DNA of 64,000 nucleotides from Heterobasidion occidentale (GCA_039111635.1 JBCAQO010000010.1:310001-374000); one strand, 5' to 3'; positions 12,501 to 23,950 are shown, numbered from the stretch's first letter. The notes: generated by a model from the letters alone, not told the origin. Numbers and translations: made by a program.

Positions 12501-13465
12501 ACAATAGACTCGCTTGAACCGGTCTCTTCAGAGTCGGAGATCGTGACGATACGCTTGCGTTTCACCTGTGGGTTTGCATCTGCTAAGGTGAGTGTTCAAC
12601 TGAATAACTTGATTGATACGTACCCCTTGTTCATTCTCGTTGCCTGCTATGGCATCCACAACCTTTTCAAACCCATCTTCATTGAGCTCAAATGATTCAA
12701 CCGATGATTCCGAAGGGATTGAGTGCAGTGTGCGTGCTGGCAGCTTGAATGTCTTATCCTTTCGGACATCTCCAGGTAATTCTTGTGCTATATGAAGGAT
12801 GAGCACTGAAATGGTATAGATACCCAATAAACTTACCTTGAGGTCCATGCAGGTAGGTGTGCAGGTGCCCCTCTCCGAGGATTGGGGCGGCACGACGAGA
12901 CTGAAGAGAGTTGATGCTAGGTGTTGCGAGCGCACCGGACGTCTCCGAGGCGCTCGACATCGAAGCGCTCGGCATCAAAGCGCTCGGCGGGTACTCCTGG
13001 ATCTCCAGATCGCCGCCTTCCATCAAAGAAGCGTCAGTTGGCAGTGCTTCTTTCTCGGAGCTGTTGGTCCTGCCGGAGTTAGATTGAGATTAAATAGACA
13101 TTCTGCACATACCATAAGAATTGAAGCTCCCTTTCCAGCCTTTCCAACTTCACCTGCATTGGAGCATAGAATGGCTTCATTCGGTCGTCGTTCACAACTG
13201 TCTGAAGATAGTTGCCAACAGCGCGCATGCTGGATTTTCCACGTCGAATGAGATGAAGCCGGCCTTCTTGATCTCGGCAGTCTTCTCCGAATAGAATGTC
13301 AAAGCGGCGATTGAATGTCTCCCACAGGCTGTCGCCTGTCACCGTGGTCATTACCTCATAGATGCGGTCCTTGCGCGTGGCCTCCGGGACAGACTTCGGG
13401 AGGATTTTGGTGAGTGCAATGATTTTGTCTACGAGGAGTTCGAGACTGATGAGAGAGTCGGCCAT
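9566..13465 (-). CDS. hAT transposase, multi-exon, possibly intact
   Basis: Starts at 13465 (MADSLISLELLVDKII) and ends at the TAA at 9566-9568. Coding blocks in order: an N-terminal domain (13079-13465); an acidic/Ser-rich linker; a basic block with KRKR/KKKAKR; a BED-type zinc finger formed by LFRCKYC and, after an intron, LATHTNRSH (C-x2-C...H-x4-H); the core with YSTDTWTSPGMM (first catalytic Asp region), TMDNASVND and the RCLAHVVNL insertion-domain start; RTRWNSTHAMIERAL; and at the C-terminus (about 9600-9760) the dimerisation block MARDFLAIPGTSVAVERLFSSSRH ending KNWLRTGLLTIE. Introns with GTATGT/GTAAG donors separate the blocks and no in-exon stop was met. Full splicing was not resolved exon by exon. 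Confidence 0.82.
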
Positions 13466-13775
13466 GATGTGTAAATTTGTAGCAGAGAGCTGGAAGGGAC
13501 TGGTAACTTGTGATGGCTCGGCGCACCCCCAGAAACGTGAGAAACCAAGTCAAAATCAGACTTCTTTGGTCGAAAATGGCAGGTATTGAGTCGAAATCGG
13601 AATTCTTTGTTCGAAAATGGCAGGTATTGAGATGTTTGTCAGCGCTGTCTATATTGGGATAATTACTGTTTAAAACTGTTTATTTACCATCTATATACCG
13701 TTTATGGGACTTGGAGTACATACACAGTACACTAAAACGGTAAAAACCGTTTATACACAATAATTAAATTAAATT

Positions 13776-13787
13776 GTTGGAGCCTTA
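13776..13787 (-). repeat. hAT right terminal inverted repeat with adjacent target duplication
   Basis: GTTGGAGCCTTA followed directly by GGTCAGGC (13788-13795), the second copy of the 8-bp target duplication. Confidence 0.92.
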
Positions 13788-13795
13788 GGTCAGGC

Positions 13796-14093
13796 TCGGT
13801 TGAGGATGTTGGAAAATGCATTTATGCATGCCTGTTTGTGCAGGCAGTGTAAGACTCCAAACTATCTGAGAGCCCCATTTCTTGAGGGTCAGGATGGTTC
13901 AATACCACGGCCCTCCGGGCAACACCTGGCACCTGATCGGCAAAGAGTGACCGTAAGGAGTGACAAAGGGCACATGAATAGTGACTGCGTGACCAACGAC
14001 TGAGCTTGGTTTCTATGAGGAGTGAGGCACGAGTGTAACCATAGAATGAGGTCTATGGCCGATGAGAGCTCGCAGCTAGCCGCATTGCATCCT
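13796..14093. other. Short stretch between hAT and solo LTR
   Basis: No gene. Positions about 13958-14005 resemble 20817-20864 in the same orientation (see the direct-repeat entry), so this may be the left end of the tyrosine-recombinase retroelement, separated from its ORFs by the solo LTR. Confidence 0.4.
13958..14005 (+). repeat. Direct repeat, left copy (candidate YR-element terminus)
   Basis: About 48 bases that align with 20817-20864 at roughly three quarters identity (shared blocks GTGACAAA, ACATGA, TAGTGA, CAACGACTG). The two copies bracket the YR retroelement in the same orientation. They could be terminal repeats of that element or remnants of an older LTR element. Confidence 0.4.
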
Positions 14094-14098
14094 GGCTG

Positions 14099-14940
14099 TG
14101 TTAGGACCATGTCCTAACATGTGTTTCGCATGTGAGTTGATGGGCTGGTCAAGTGCTTCGGACATCACTCAGACTCGGACTGCTTTCCATTCCTTCTTAC
14201 CATTTACATGCTGACACATGAACACTTATTCACCGTACCTACTTCTTGATGCGGACAGACAGTGGTTCTTTGTTCTGTTCCTGGTTCCTGATTGATCGGA
14301 TGTGGCTAGACATTTGATATGGATGTGGACAGACATTAGTGATCCAGTACTATACTTAGATCGTTGACGCATCTTTGCTTATGGATCTCAATTGTTTACT
14401 TCGGTACCTGAGAAGCGCACAGACCAGATCGTAATCTGGCCCTAGATACTTCTTTGTATAAATAGGTGAGATGAACTTCTTAGAAGCTCAGCCCGTTCAC
14501 CTGTAATACATTTGATCTCTGCACTGCACCCGGTGTCTGGCTACTTTCCTAGCTCACACTTCGCGATCTCTGTCAGATCTGAAACTCCTTTACATGGTCT
14601 GACAACGCCCTGGCTTTGTCTCCCTTCTCTACATTCTCCCTCTTCACCCACTACTACACCGGCCTCGCAGCCTTCCGTGTTCTCAGTTGGACTCCTCCTA
14701 AAGTCATCTGTTGGACAGGAGAAGATTACCCGGTTCCTCCTCATCATCGAGAGGACCTCGAAGATCATCTTCTTAACCTCTTCGAGGACAAAGCAGACAG
14801 CGACCCCGAGTTCTTGGAAAGAGCCCAAAGATGATCCATTGTCTTCATTCATTGGAGTTTATGGCTCTACGACTTAGTGGAAGTTTAGCCTAGGGATCCC
14901 CTTTATGCATTGGTGCACGTGATAGGTCTCCAACCTAACA
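14099..14940 (+). repeat. Solo LTR, Gypsy family A
   Basis: 842 bp beginning TGTTAGGAC and ending CCTAACA, homologous along its length to the LTRs of the complete element at 28341-38724. It is flanked by a perfect 5-bp target duplication GGCTG (14094-14098 and 14941-14945). The primer-binding segment seen next to the 5' LTR of the complete element is absent here, so this is a solo LTR left by LTR-LTR recombination. It retains a TATA-like box (GTATAAATAG, about 14457) and the family reading frame described under the 5' LTR. Confidence 0.92.
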
Positions 14941-15124
14941 GGCTGAAACTCTCATCACTTGAAGCATAACAGCAAGTTTGAAACTTGCTGCTCCACTTTC
15001 TTTCAAGACAAAGCCTTTCCTGAGCCTCTATCCCATTAGACATTCTTCTCAAAATCCTTTCAGCTCACTTTTGATCAGCACAGATATTGAGCACACATAG
15101 TTTCTTTTGAGTGCTCTTCAACCA

Positions 15125-16790
15125 ATGCCTCTGTGCCTCGCATCCAACCCCAGTGTCGATGTCTGCCCAGACTTTGTGGTCACTGAATGGGTGGACAACC
15201 GACTCAACCTTGCGCTTCCAGGTAAAGCCAACGAGCAAACTATCCAGCGCCTTATTGCAATTTGGACAGCCACAAATGCCAGACAGAGGCAACTCTGGGT
15301 GCTCCAAGTTGCCAATGATGATGTGGAAGCCACTGAAGCTGCCAGAATCAGCGCAGAAGAGGCAGAGCAAATACGTCTGGCTGCTGAGCAGGAAGCTGAC
15401 GCCAACCGGCGCAAGGCCAACAAGAAGAAGCCCAAGCTCCCTTGCTTTGACAAGATGCGACCCATCCCCAATTTCCCTACTTACGAACCCTCGCATTTTG
15501 CCCTCAATAAGCTGGCGAGCTTCGAATATGTTGAGCTCTGGTATTTTACCAGAGAGGGCTGCCAGGGCGCATACAACAACCAGCAATTCATTGCGGTGGA
15601 AGGCTTTGGGCTCACGTGCACTGAGGACAGCATTGCCCTCAAGCCTCTTTCTACCTTCCAAGCCTCCAAAAAGGTTGTCAAGGACATGGACCTCACCTGG
15701 ACCCAGATGTCCATCACCAAAACAGTCATGCTCAATGAGATGAAGAAGTCTGGCTGGCTACCGGACAATATCGACTGCGTGGCCTCATTCTACTACGCAA
15801 TAGACAGCCACCCATATTGCTCGCGGGACCACGGCAAACCCATCCTACTGTGTTATCAGGCCAGCGTCCGTTGCTCATGGTCCGAGAGCCTGAAGAACAA
15901 TGAGGGCTTTAACATTGGCATCTTCAATGAAGCCCTACTCACAAACATCACAAATGAGTACATGCAGAACCTACAAACTGTTGCGGTCGCTAAGGTCCTT
16001 CCCTTTGCTCTTGTCTTGCACTTTCTACCACTGATTGTTTTTTCTTGCCCCCGGCCCTGCACGCGTCTTTGCGTCCACACGCTCTCCCCTCACTATTCAA
16101 TCATGTCATTGCCCCTCCCCCCACGCCCCGCACCCCTTACATACCCCATCTGCGTCAACCCCTCCCGTGCTTGCGTTGCGCCCCTGTGCCTCTACCTAGC
16201 ATCTGTGCCCCTGCGTCCCATCACATTGATGACCCTGCACATGTGTTCTGTGCGCCGCACTCTGCCCCCTATGTGCTATGTGTTGTCTGTGTCCCGTATT
16301 TGGCTGCCCTCCTCACGGTTCCTGCATGTGTGTGACTCCCTGAATTTTTTCCCAGCATCATGTCCACGCCTGCGTTTCCACCCGCTGATCAGATGGATCA
16401 CTTGGTTTGGGACCGCCCTTTGCGCAAGCCCTACCGTGCACGCCATGAGTGTCAACGTTGATCCGCTTCCCCCCTGAGGTGTCACAGTGGTGCTTTTGAT
16501 AGGCGTGACCCCCCACTTGGGTTGAGGCGACTAAACCCACCTAACACTGCGTCCTGCCCCCACAATTTTGGCAGAGGCACAGACACTCCCAGCCCATCCA
16601 TCTGTGCCATCTGTCTTGGTCATGGGCACCCGGAGATGGCCAAATGCAACTCTGGGGTATTCTGGAATGGGAAGCCATCTTAGTGTGACGCAACGCCAGG
16701 GGCCATGTTGTCAGCTCCAACGGCACCAAAATCTGCCTTGGCTAGCAACTTGCTCGCGGATGCTCCTCATGCAACCATAGCAACTGACAT
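15125..16790 (+). pseudogene. YR retroelement ORF1 (gag-like) with zinc knuckle, interrupted
   Basis: From ATG at 15125 the frame is open to about 15990 (MPLCLASNPSVDVCPD...). It includes an Ala/Glu-rich coiled-coil (EATEAARISAEEAEQIRLAA) followed by KANKKKPK. After a probable intron beginning near 15994 with a long pyrimidine-rich interior, a second block from about 16560 has CAICLGHGHPEMAKC, a C-x2-C-x4-H-x6-C knuckle. An in-frame TAG follows (FWNGKPS*CDATP). It probably encodes the nucleic-acid-binding structural protein of the element. No homology beyond this was recognised. Confidence 0.55.
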
Positions 16791-17289
16791 GAGTGCTCTG
16801 GGTGTGGACGATTGGATCATGGCGCTCACTTGTGCCATCTTGCATAGATGGGCTAATCCACACACTCCCTACAAAGCTGCAGAATTCCTCCGCGTGCTGC
16901 AGGATGCAAATTTGCTCCACAAATACCCTACTGTACATATGGACCGTCAGCTTGGTTTTCATCTCGGCATTCCCCCTTTATTTTGCACCTTTGCCCCTTT
17001 TAATAGCCCCTCTATCTTGTAGCCTCCTGCCTCCGACACTTTTCAAGCCATGTACAAAATGAGCTTGCCTGTGGGAGGTACATTGGGCCCCTTCGCTTGC
17101 GTAAAGTGGAAGCCCTTATTGGACCGTTTCAGACTTCCCCTCTGTCCATCATTCTGAAGCGCACAAACTGTCTTCCTTTTGTCTTATCCAGAATTTCTCA
17201 TTTCCTTATCATCAAACTGACAGACATGCATCTGTCAACTCTTATCTTGAATCTGATGACTATCTGACCACTTGGAAACCTTCCCTATT

Positions 17290-18720
17290 TTTTCACTCAT
17301 GCTTTGGCATCTCCCCCCGGCTTGCAAGCAGCAGTTCACGATGTCTCTGAAGCATACCGCACCATGCCCCTACACCCCTCACAATGGCCTGCAGCCATTG
17401 TTTGCCTCTCTAACTTGGACTCTTTCACCATTGACACAAACGGCACCTTCGGAATGGGTCCAACATCGGGCATCTATAGGAATCTCAAAGACACTGGCAT
17501 GGATATCATACGCACCGTGGGGCTGGGCCCCGTGGACAAGTGGGTTGACAACTACATTTTTGTGCACATTCTACGAGAACACCTTACCGGCTACAATGCC
17601 GAGCGTGCAGGCTGGCAGCGTCAAATTGAAGACCATGGCGGCAAGCACTACGCAGGCGGCCGCATTTGGTACGAAGGTGATACACTCTCCAGCGGGAGCA
17701 TTGCGGAGTTCAATGAGGACATGGTCTTCCCCATTGCAGACCTCTTGTTGCAATTTTCATGCTCTGCTGAGGACCTACTGTTCTCCTGCAATATTGATGA
17801 CATTGATGCCATCTCAGACACCCTCGGGATCCCCTGGCAGAAGGAGAAAGATATCCCTTTCAGCTGTGAGTTTCCTTTCACCAGTCTGCTCTGGAATCTT
17901 GAAGCTCAGACAGTATCACTTGGCCAAGCCAAGAAGAATAAGTACCTCATGGCCCTGCACGGCTAGCAGTCGTCACACACACACACCCCCTTCAGGAAGT
18001 TCAGAAGCTCTATGGCAAGCTCCTACACGCATGCCTGGTGGTCCCTGCCAGCCGCACCTACCTCACCAATTTGGAAGCCATGCTTCCAGTTTTTCGCGAC
18101 ACACCTTTCAAGCCCCACACACTGTCAGTCTCAACTCCGCATGACATCGCATAGTGGATTCGCACCTTGTCCAGCACTGCACTCTCTCATCCCATCCCTG
18201 GCTCTGACCCCATTGTTGATGTCCACGCCTTCTCAGATACGAGCTCCAGTGTCAGCCTTGGTATCTGGATCCATGGCAGATGATGGGCCTGGTACCTCCA
18301 GGATGGATGGAAAGGTGATCAACACGACATCGGGTGGGCTGAAGCCATTGCTTTCAAGCTGCTCATCCAAGCCATCCTACCTATCCTACCTCCAGCCTAC
18401 TCCCAGGTTTACTTCTAGGTCAATGGAGACAATAGAGGGGTTGCTGAGGGCTGGTGGAATAGCCGCAGCTGCAACCGCACCATCAACGGCATTTTCCGGC
18501 ACACCTAGGCCATTTTGGACTCCGCTGAATGTGTGGCACACACGCAATACGTTGCCAGCCGGAGCAACCCAGCTAACGGGCCCTCGCGCAGTGCCTACCC
18601 TCCAGCACACCTCCTCCTCCTTCCTATCGTCCTACCAAACAAATTACAACCTTTTCTCACTGACGTCGACCCATCTGAGGCCAGACTTGCCCACAGTAGT
18701 GGGTATGAACCCTTTGGCAT
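17290..18720 (+). pseudogene. YR retroelement reverse transcriptase-RNase H, inactivated
   Basis: RT: VHDVSEAYRTMPLHPSQWPA (motif A region, Asp retained) and FGMGPTSGIY, then the polymerase box KWVDNYIF, where the second Asp of the expected xxDD is Asn (AAC at 17550-17552, a CpG-type change). RNase H follows: DVHAFSDTSSSVSLGIWI, WAEAIAFKLL and VNGDNRGVAEGWW supply the D-E-D set. In-frame stops (a TAG at about 18152 and others after GRW, VYF and RHT) break the frame. The fold order RT then RNase H leads directly into the recombinase downstream. Confidence 0.72.
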
Positions 18721-18929
18721 CCTTGAGAAGCACCCTCATACCAGTGGCTCTGCACAGCAGCGGAGACAACCACAGGAACATGATGACCGAGCCATCCCAC
18801 TCACACAAGCCCCATACCTCCATGATCCCCTTGTCACTTCTACATATCAATGCTGATCTCCTTCCCACATTGCAGACTCGTGCCACAACCAAGCCCTACT
18901 CCACAAACCTCATCCCGCTCTCCTCAGTG

Positions 18930-20116
18930 TTGCGCCCTCATTGCCTCTCTCGCGAAAGAATCATCCAATGGAAGCCATTCCAAACTTTCCCTCCTGATGA
19001 TGGGCTGGCCGATGACAACTACGAGCACATTGAGGCCGTCATGCACTTTGGGTGGCGTGACTCCACTCTTGAGACCTACAGCTCCAGGCTACTTGTCTAC
19101 CATATGGTTTGTGACCAGCATGGCATTTTGGAGCAGAATTGTGCACCTGCATCCCCACACCTACTTGCGAACTTTCTTGCAGCACTGGCAGGTACATTTA
19201 GGGTGGCGTTTTTCAGCCCCTTCCCGCTTCCCATCGTCATTGTGCCCTTATATCACCACCTGACCACCTAATACTAATGCACATGTGCCCACAGGTTCAT
19301 ATTCAGAGAAGACGCTGAGCAACTACCTTGCGGGTGTACGTGCTTGGCATGTTCTTCACAAGCTCCCATGGTGCGCCGACAATGCCCAAACTGACGTTCT
19401 CCTGTGTGGAGCAAGAGCCCTGGTCCCTACTGCCTCCAAGAAGAAGCCACGGGAGCCATACACTATTGATGTCCTGCTCAAGATCCAACGTGCCCTTGAC
19501 ATTGCAACCCCTTTTGATGCTGCTGTCTGGGCATGCACTACCTCTCTCTTTTATGGGGTCACTCAGACGGGTGAGCTCACAGTACCCTCCTCAACTCATT
19601 CAACCCTGCCCACCACATTACCACAGCTAACATCTCTGAGACACTTGACCGGAACAGCCTACCGGTCACTGTCATGCATATCCCCATAATGAAGTGCTCG
19701 GCAATTGGCGAGGACATTTTCTGGGCACCGCAAGAGGGGGATTCTGACCCCCAGGCCGCACTGGCCAACCATCTGCGGATCAATTCCCCACACCCTAGTG
19801 AGCATCTCTTTGTGCATACAATCGTGGGCACCAGTGGCCCCTCTCGCATGCAATCTTCTTGCGCAGGCTCTCCAAAGTGGCAATCACTGCACGCACCGGA
19901 GCCCTCCAGGGTCATGGATTTCGCATTGGTGGCACTCTCGAGTACCTGCTGTGTAGTGTTGCCTTTGATGTCGTGAAAGCGAACGGCCACTGGGCAAGCA
20001 ACACCTTTTTGGACTACTTGTGTCGTCACATGGAGATCATGGCTCTGTACATGCAGGCCAATCCCCAGATCCACCACAATTTCATCCTCTACGCCATGCC
20101 ATCCGTACGCAGATGA
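18930..20116 (+). pseudogene. YR retroelement tyrosine recombinase, first catalytic Arg lost
   Basis: An N-terminal helical domain (DDNYEHIEAVMHFGWRDSTLETYSSRLLVY...LLANFLAALAG) is spliced over an intron at about 19191-19292 to SYSEKTLSNYLAGVRAWH. The catalytic domain shows the expected block FYGVTQTGELTVP, in which the normally invariant Arg is Gln (CAG 19564-19566, consistent with CGG to CAG at a CpG). Later blocks keep GHGFRIGG (HxxR-like) and GHWASNTFLDYL (His/Trp and nucleophile Tyr). The frame shifts around 19590-19870. Such recombinases integrate a circular DNA intermediate. Confidence 0.7.
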
Positions 20117-20378
20117 ATCTGTCAGTCACCTTCTATGATGGAATGTAAACCGGTTAGCACTGATGTGTCAGCCTCCCTCCTACTTGTGTGGGTCTCACTG
20201 CTGACCTCTTTTCTCTCCTAGCAGGTCTCCTGCCGTATGCCGGGAAGTCTGCCTCTGCAGGAGGGGGCTTTTGCCCACACCTGTCATGTTGTTTCTTGTA
20301 TACTCTTGTAACTCGCTAGTTGTCTCTCATGTCCCTTTTCCTTCCTGTTTGCTCTCATGTCTGTGTCCTCCCTCATTA

Positions 20379-20608
20379 CTCTCAGTAAAAAAGGAATTCA
20401 AGTGATTGTCAAGCTCAGTCAAAAAATTGGTATTTTGTCATGTATCCGTCAAGAAACTGGGGCAAAAAGTCATGCACAAGTCATAAACTGCCAAAATTGG
20501 ACAAGACTTTTACACAACTTCTGCACTGCTTTCATGACGGATACATGACAAAATACCAATTTTTTGACTGGGCATGACTGTCACTTGAATTTCCATTTTT
20601 ACTGAGTG
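20379..20608. mobile_element. 230-bp MITE with about 80-bp inverted arms and TTA target duplication
   Basis: The left arm starting CTCTCAGTAAAA and the right arm (reverse complement starting CACTCAGTAAAA) match for about 80 bases, including AGTCAAAAAATTGG and TATTTTGTCATG. The trinucleotide TTA occurs on both sides (20376-20378 and 20609-20611), which suits a PIF/Harbinger-type 3-bp duplication (TWA). There is no coding capacity, and the transcript would fold into a long hairpin. Superfamily assignment is inference from the 3-bp duplication only. Confidence 0.85.
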
Positions 20609-20611
20609 TTA

Positions 20612-20972
20612 CTGCTTCTCTTGCCCACACTTGTTACCTTCCATTGCCTTGGCCTCCCTTTTATGTACATTTCCCGCTATCGACAATGAGTCACCTCTGA
20701 TGTCCAATTTGTGTCTGCCCCATGGCAGATCACATGTGTCTCCTTGGTGCGACAGCGCTGGTGACTGAGTCCATAGACTTTTGACTGCCTTTCACGACAA
20801 GGGGAGGGTCAAAAGAAAGTGTGACAAATGGGACATGACTAGTGATGGCGTGGTCAACGACTGGGCTATTCATATATGGTGAATTATTGATGACAAACCT
20901 GGAACCTAAAGATACCAGGAATACTCACTAAAACCTCAAGATTGTGCAGCCAGTTGGTTGGTAGTTTGCTTT
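20612..20972. other. No gene; right flank of YR element
   Basis: Contains the right direct-repeat copy (20817-20864) and the target site of the next solo LTR. No open frame with recognisable content. Confidence 0.45.
20817..20864 (+). repeat. Direct repeat, right copy (candidate YR-element terminus)
   Basis: Partner of 13958-14005; same orientation, same internal blocks. Confidence 0.4.
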
Positions 20973-21563
20973 TGTTATGACTTGATCTATTGGAGCCTTT
21001 TGGAGGCAGTCTATCCCGCTAGTCAAGCATCACATGCTAGGCGGCTCCACTATGGAGCATACATCAAGGTATTTGGCATGTCCTTGGAAGCCGACTCACT
21101 GATGGTTCATCAATACATTAGAAGAGGATATATGACAGGGTCAAGGGCACAGGGACTTAGGCATTCACATGCCATGGGCTTAGGGCTTATGGGTAATCAC
21201 CTCTTTGCAACCTGGATAGAAAGGTGCGAATAGAGAAGTACAAGAGTAGGCACTGACTGAGAGAGGCGGTGGCCACAGCTCTCCTGGGACGGATAACTCA
21301 GGAAGCATGGACTCTTACCCTATACCCTATACAGTATATAAGGCCCATAGAATAGGCTGAGGATCTTTAGTCTATTCTCTTTGTTCTTTCTGTATTTCCA
21401 CATACAGAACCTCATTCTTAGGCGGTCATCCTACTGTCTACCTCGTTACACACTCCTGTATTATTCCTCTAATACAGTTGAGACTTTGCCCATCCCTTTG
21501 TTCACTGTGCAACCTAGGGAAGAACCTGTTACTCTTGGGTTACTGAACGAGCAGTTTGTAACA
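20973..21563 (+). repeat. Solo LTR, Gypsy family B
   Basis: 591 bp from TGTTATGACTTG to GTAACA, clearly homologous to the LTR at 46295-46913 (for example AAGCATCACATG, CCATGGGCTTAGGGCTTATG and the TATA segment CCCTATACAGTATATAAGG). Flanks are GCTTT (20968-20972) and GTTTT (21564-21568), a 5-bp duplication with one C/T difference. No primer-binding segment follows, so it is a solo LTR. Confidence 0.87.
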
Positions 21564-21599
21564 GTTTTCTTGTGTGAGGAGTTTTTCCCATGTCTGTTT

Positions 21600-23950
21600 T
21601 ACCTTGGATCTGTGTCTAGGTTTTCTGTTTATTTTGGCAGCTGTTACTTGATTAGTGTTGAGATGATTACTTATTTTATTGTACTATCTGTGTCATTTTT
21701 TGTTAGCAGAGTGGTTGCGGTCTTAAATTGTTTTTTTTTGCATTGCAGGACTCAGATTAGGTGTGTCGCTTCAGATATGAGTATGTGTAGTAGATAGGAT
21801 GATCCATGTGAGGCCTTCTTCCTGTTCTGTTCAGTGATGTTATTATTGTTGCCTATTTGGGATGTTAGTAGCCTGCAGCCAAAGATGGTCCCTAGGTGTA
21901 TGTTGGGCCAAGTGTTGTCTGGGTATGGCCAGAGGTTTTGTGCCATTTCCCATATTTGGGTCTTGGTAAGGGAGGTGCAAGTAAGTAGTATGTGTTCTAG
22001 GTCTTCATTTAGATAATCACAGGTTTCATAATGTGCCCTGTGTTCGTAGTTGGTCACGCTGTCCTAGTATTGTCTGATGTGGTGCGTGTCGTGGGTCACT
22101 TTGAAGAGGAATTGTCTAACGGTTATGTTTAGGTTGTTATTTCAGCATCCTGTCCAAATGGCTTCATCTGTTTTGATCTAGTGGCTGTGTACTTGTACCA
22201 TGCCTCTTGTCATGTCCAGTCTTGTGGTGGTGTGTTGGCGGGGAGGGGAGGGGGAGGAGGCTTTCTGCTTTTTGTTGTCTAATCCCTTGGTAGGCTGTTG
22301 ATTGTGATGGGGACACTATCAACACACCCTGTAGGTCAAAAGCCAGGGGAATTGTGAGGTTGAGGTCATCAGGTATGTTTTTCAGTGCACCTTCTAAGGC
22401 AAGTCTGTCGGCTTGTTTATTGCTGTGATCTCCAGTGTGTCCCTTTACCCATTTGAAGGAGGTGGGTGCGGAGCACTTTTATAAGTGGTACATTACAGCT
22501 TTGAATAGTTCTTTGTTTGACACATTTATTCACCCTGAGTCTTCCCAGTTGTGTAAGTGTACAGTCAAGCCTTCTATGACATATCTTGAGTCTGTGATGA
22601 TTTGCATTGGTGTGAAGTTTGGTGTTTGTTGGAGGGCATACAGTACTGCTGTAAGTTCTCTAATCTGGTTAGAGTGTTAGGTGCCAGGTCTTTTATTGTC
22701 TTGTTGTGGAGGTGATCTTCCCCAAACCAGATGCCGGCGCTGCTGTGTGCATCTTGTTTTCCATTGTTGAGGCATGAGCCATTAGTATATACTAATACTA
22801 TTTCTTCTGTTACTGTTAGTTCTCTCATTGGGGCTGTGAGCCAGTGAGCAGGTGTTGTGGAGATCTTATCCGGGTCTGTAAATATGCAGAAGCCTTCAGC
22901 AAGGTTTGTTTTTAGTGTTATAGATGGGTCAAACAGGATTTCCCCCTTTTGCTGCTTCAGGTTTTTTCCGTTCTTTCCTTGATGCTGGTAAGTTAGTGTT
23001 AAATTATTGTCTGGTGGGTTATTGGTTGGGTTGAATTTTGGTTTCAGTCTGGTCAGGACTAGGAGTGTGGTCTTGCTGTGTTTGTTAGGGTTCTGGCATC
23101 CTTTTGTCCTGTTGTTTTGGCATGGTTTATATGCGTAGTTGTAGCATGGAACATGCCACCATGGGCCATTGTGTGGGTGTGAGGTGTGTCTCGCCAGTTT
23201 CATTATGTCTATGATGGATTGGAGGTTGTGGTTTTCTAATAGGCATTGGCTCTTTCTTTTCCGGTAGTCCTTTGGGGTGAGTCTAATATGGTGCCATGTG
23301 GGCATTTGGGTCCTTAACTCCTTTGTCATCTTCAGGGTGGTGAAATTGGTGTGGTATTTCTTCGCTGTTCGTAGCATGTTGGCAATGTATGGGGGCAGTT
23401 TGGTGGCATGGGCTCCTTGTGTAGGTACGTCCCAGGTCTGGACAAATTTGTTGATCTGTTTGTTGTTGCTGATATCTGGGGGTATTATGTTGCTGATGAG
23501 GGCATCTGCAACAAACACTCAGGTCAGTCAATGAGGTGTCAGGTCTAGGAATGTGCGTAGCCATGTTATCTGTATGGCTTTATTTCGTGACTTTATGTCA
23601 AGTAGCTCTATTCCACCTTTTGTTTTTGGTAGGTAAAAATGGTCTATGCTGATCTATGGTGAGCCATTGTTCCAAATAAAGTTTCTTATGATTTTGATTA
23701 GTGCTTTTCTATCTTTGTTGGTATTCCTTGGGTTTTAGTTAGGTACTGTGTGGAGCTGCCTACTATCATCTGGATGATCACGTGTTTGCTGTCTAGCATG
23801 GGTCATTTATGGTTCTAACATGTGAGTTGTGCTTGTATTTTGTCCATTCCTAGGGTGTTGCTTTGCTGATGTTGTTGCCTATCCATGTACCTAGGGAATG
23901 TATGGCATGTCTGTCTTTGGCTATGTCACAAAAACTCGTCTTACATTATA
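21600..23950 (-). pseudogene. Decayed non-LTR (LINE) retrotransposon: RT thumb, RNase H, zf-RVT
   Basis: Reading leftwards, 23950-23540 gives IEKALIKIIRNFIWNN and GGIELLDIKSRNKAIQITWLRTFL, the conserved region just after the reverse transcriptase palm. A long frame at 22574-23518 continues to an RNase H1 domain starting VLVYTNGSCLNNGKQDA (the first catalytic Asp is Asn), followed in broken frames by QIITDSRYVIEGLTVHL and FKWVKGHTGDHSNKQADRLALEGAL. The 3' part (21752-22057) has CDYLNEDLEHILLTC, a zf-RVT type zinc segment, followed by a Trp-to-stop change. The 5' part with the RT catalytic core is missing, as expected from 5' truncation. Confidence 0.78.

Larger units (their letters stand above)
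9448..13787 (-). mobile_element. Complete hAT DNA transposon (4340 bp) with 8-bp target duplication
   Basis: Both ends are defined directly. Terminal inverted repeats TAAGGCTCCAAC (9448-9459) and its complement (13776-13787) are flanked by identical 8-bp duplications GGTCAGGC at 9440-9447 and 13788-13795, the hallmark of hAT insertion. Subterminal zones carry repeated TAAACAGT/TAAACGGT-like motifs on both sides (about 9480-9560 and 13670-13765), which is typical of hAT transposase binding arrays. The interior holds a single minus-strand transposase gene. Perfect TIRs and target duplication indicate a young insertion. Confidence 0.93.
14946..20375 (+). mobile_element. Decayed tyrosine-recombinase (DIRS-like) retroelement
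   Basis: Three coding modules in order on the plus strand: a gag-like ORF with zinc knuckle, reverse transcriptase plus RNase H, and a tyrosine recombinase. No DDE integrase and no LTRs are present. This module order is that of DIRS/Ngaro-like YR retroelements, which insert by recombination and do not make target duplications. The exact termini were not found; a direct-repeat pair at 13958-14005 and 20817-20864 could be terminal repeats. Several in-frame stops and catalytic replacements show that it is dead. Confidence 0.7.
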
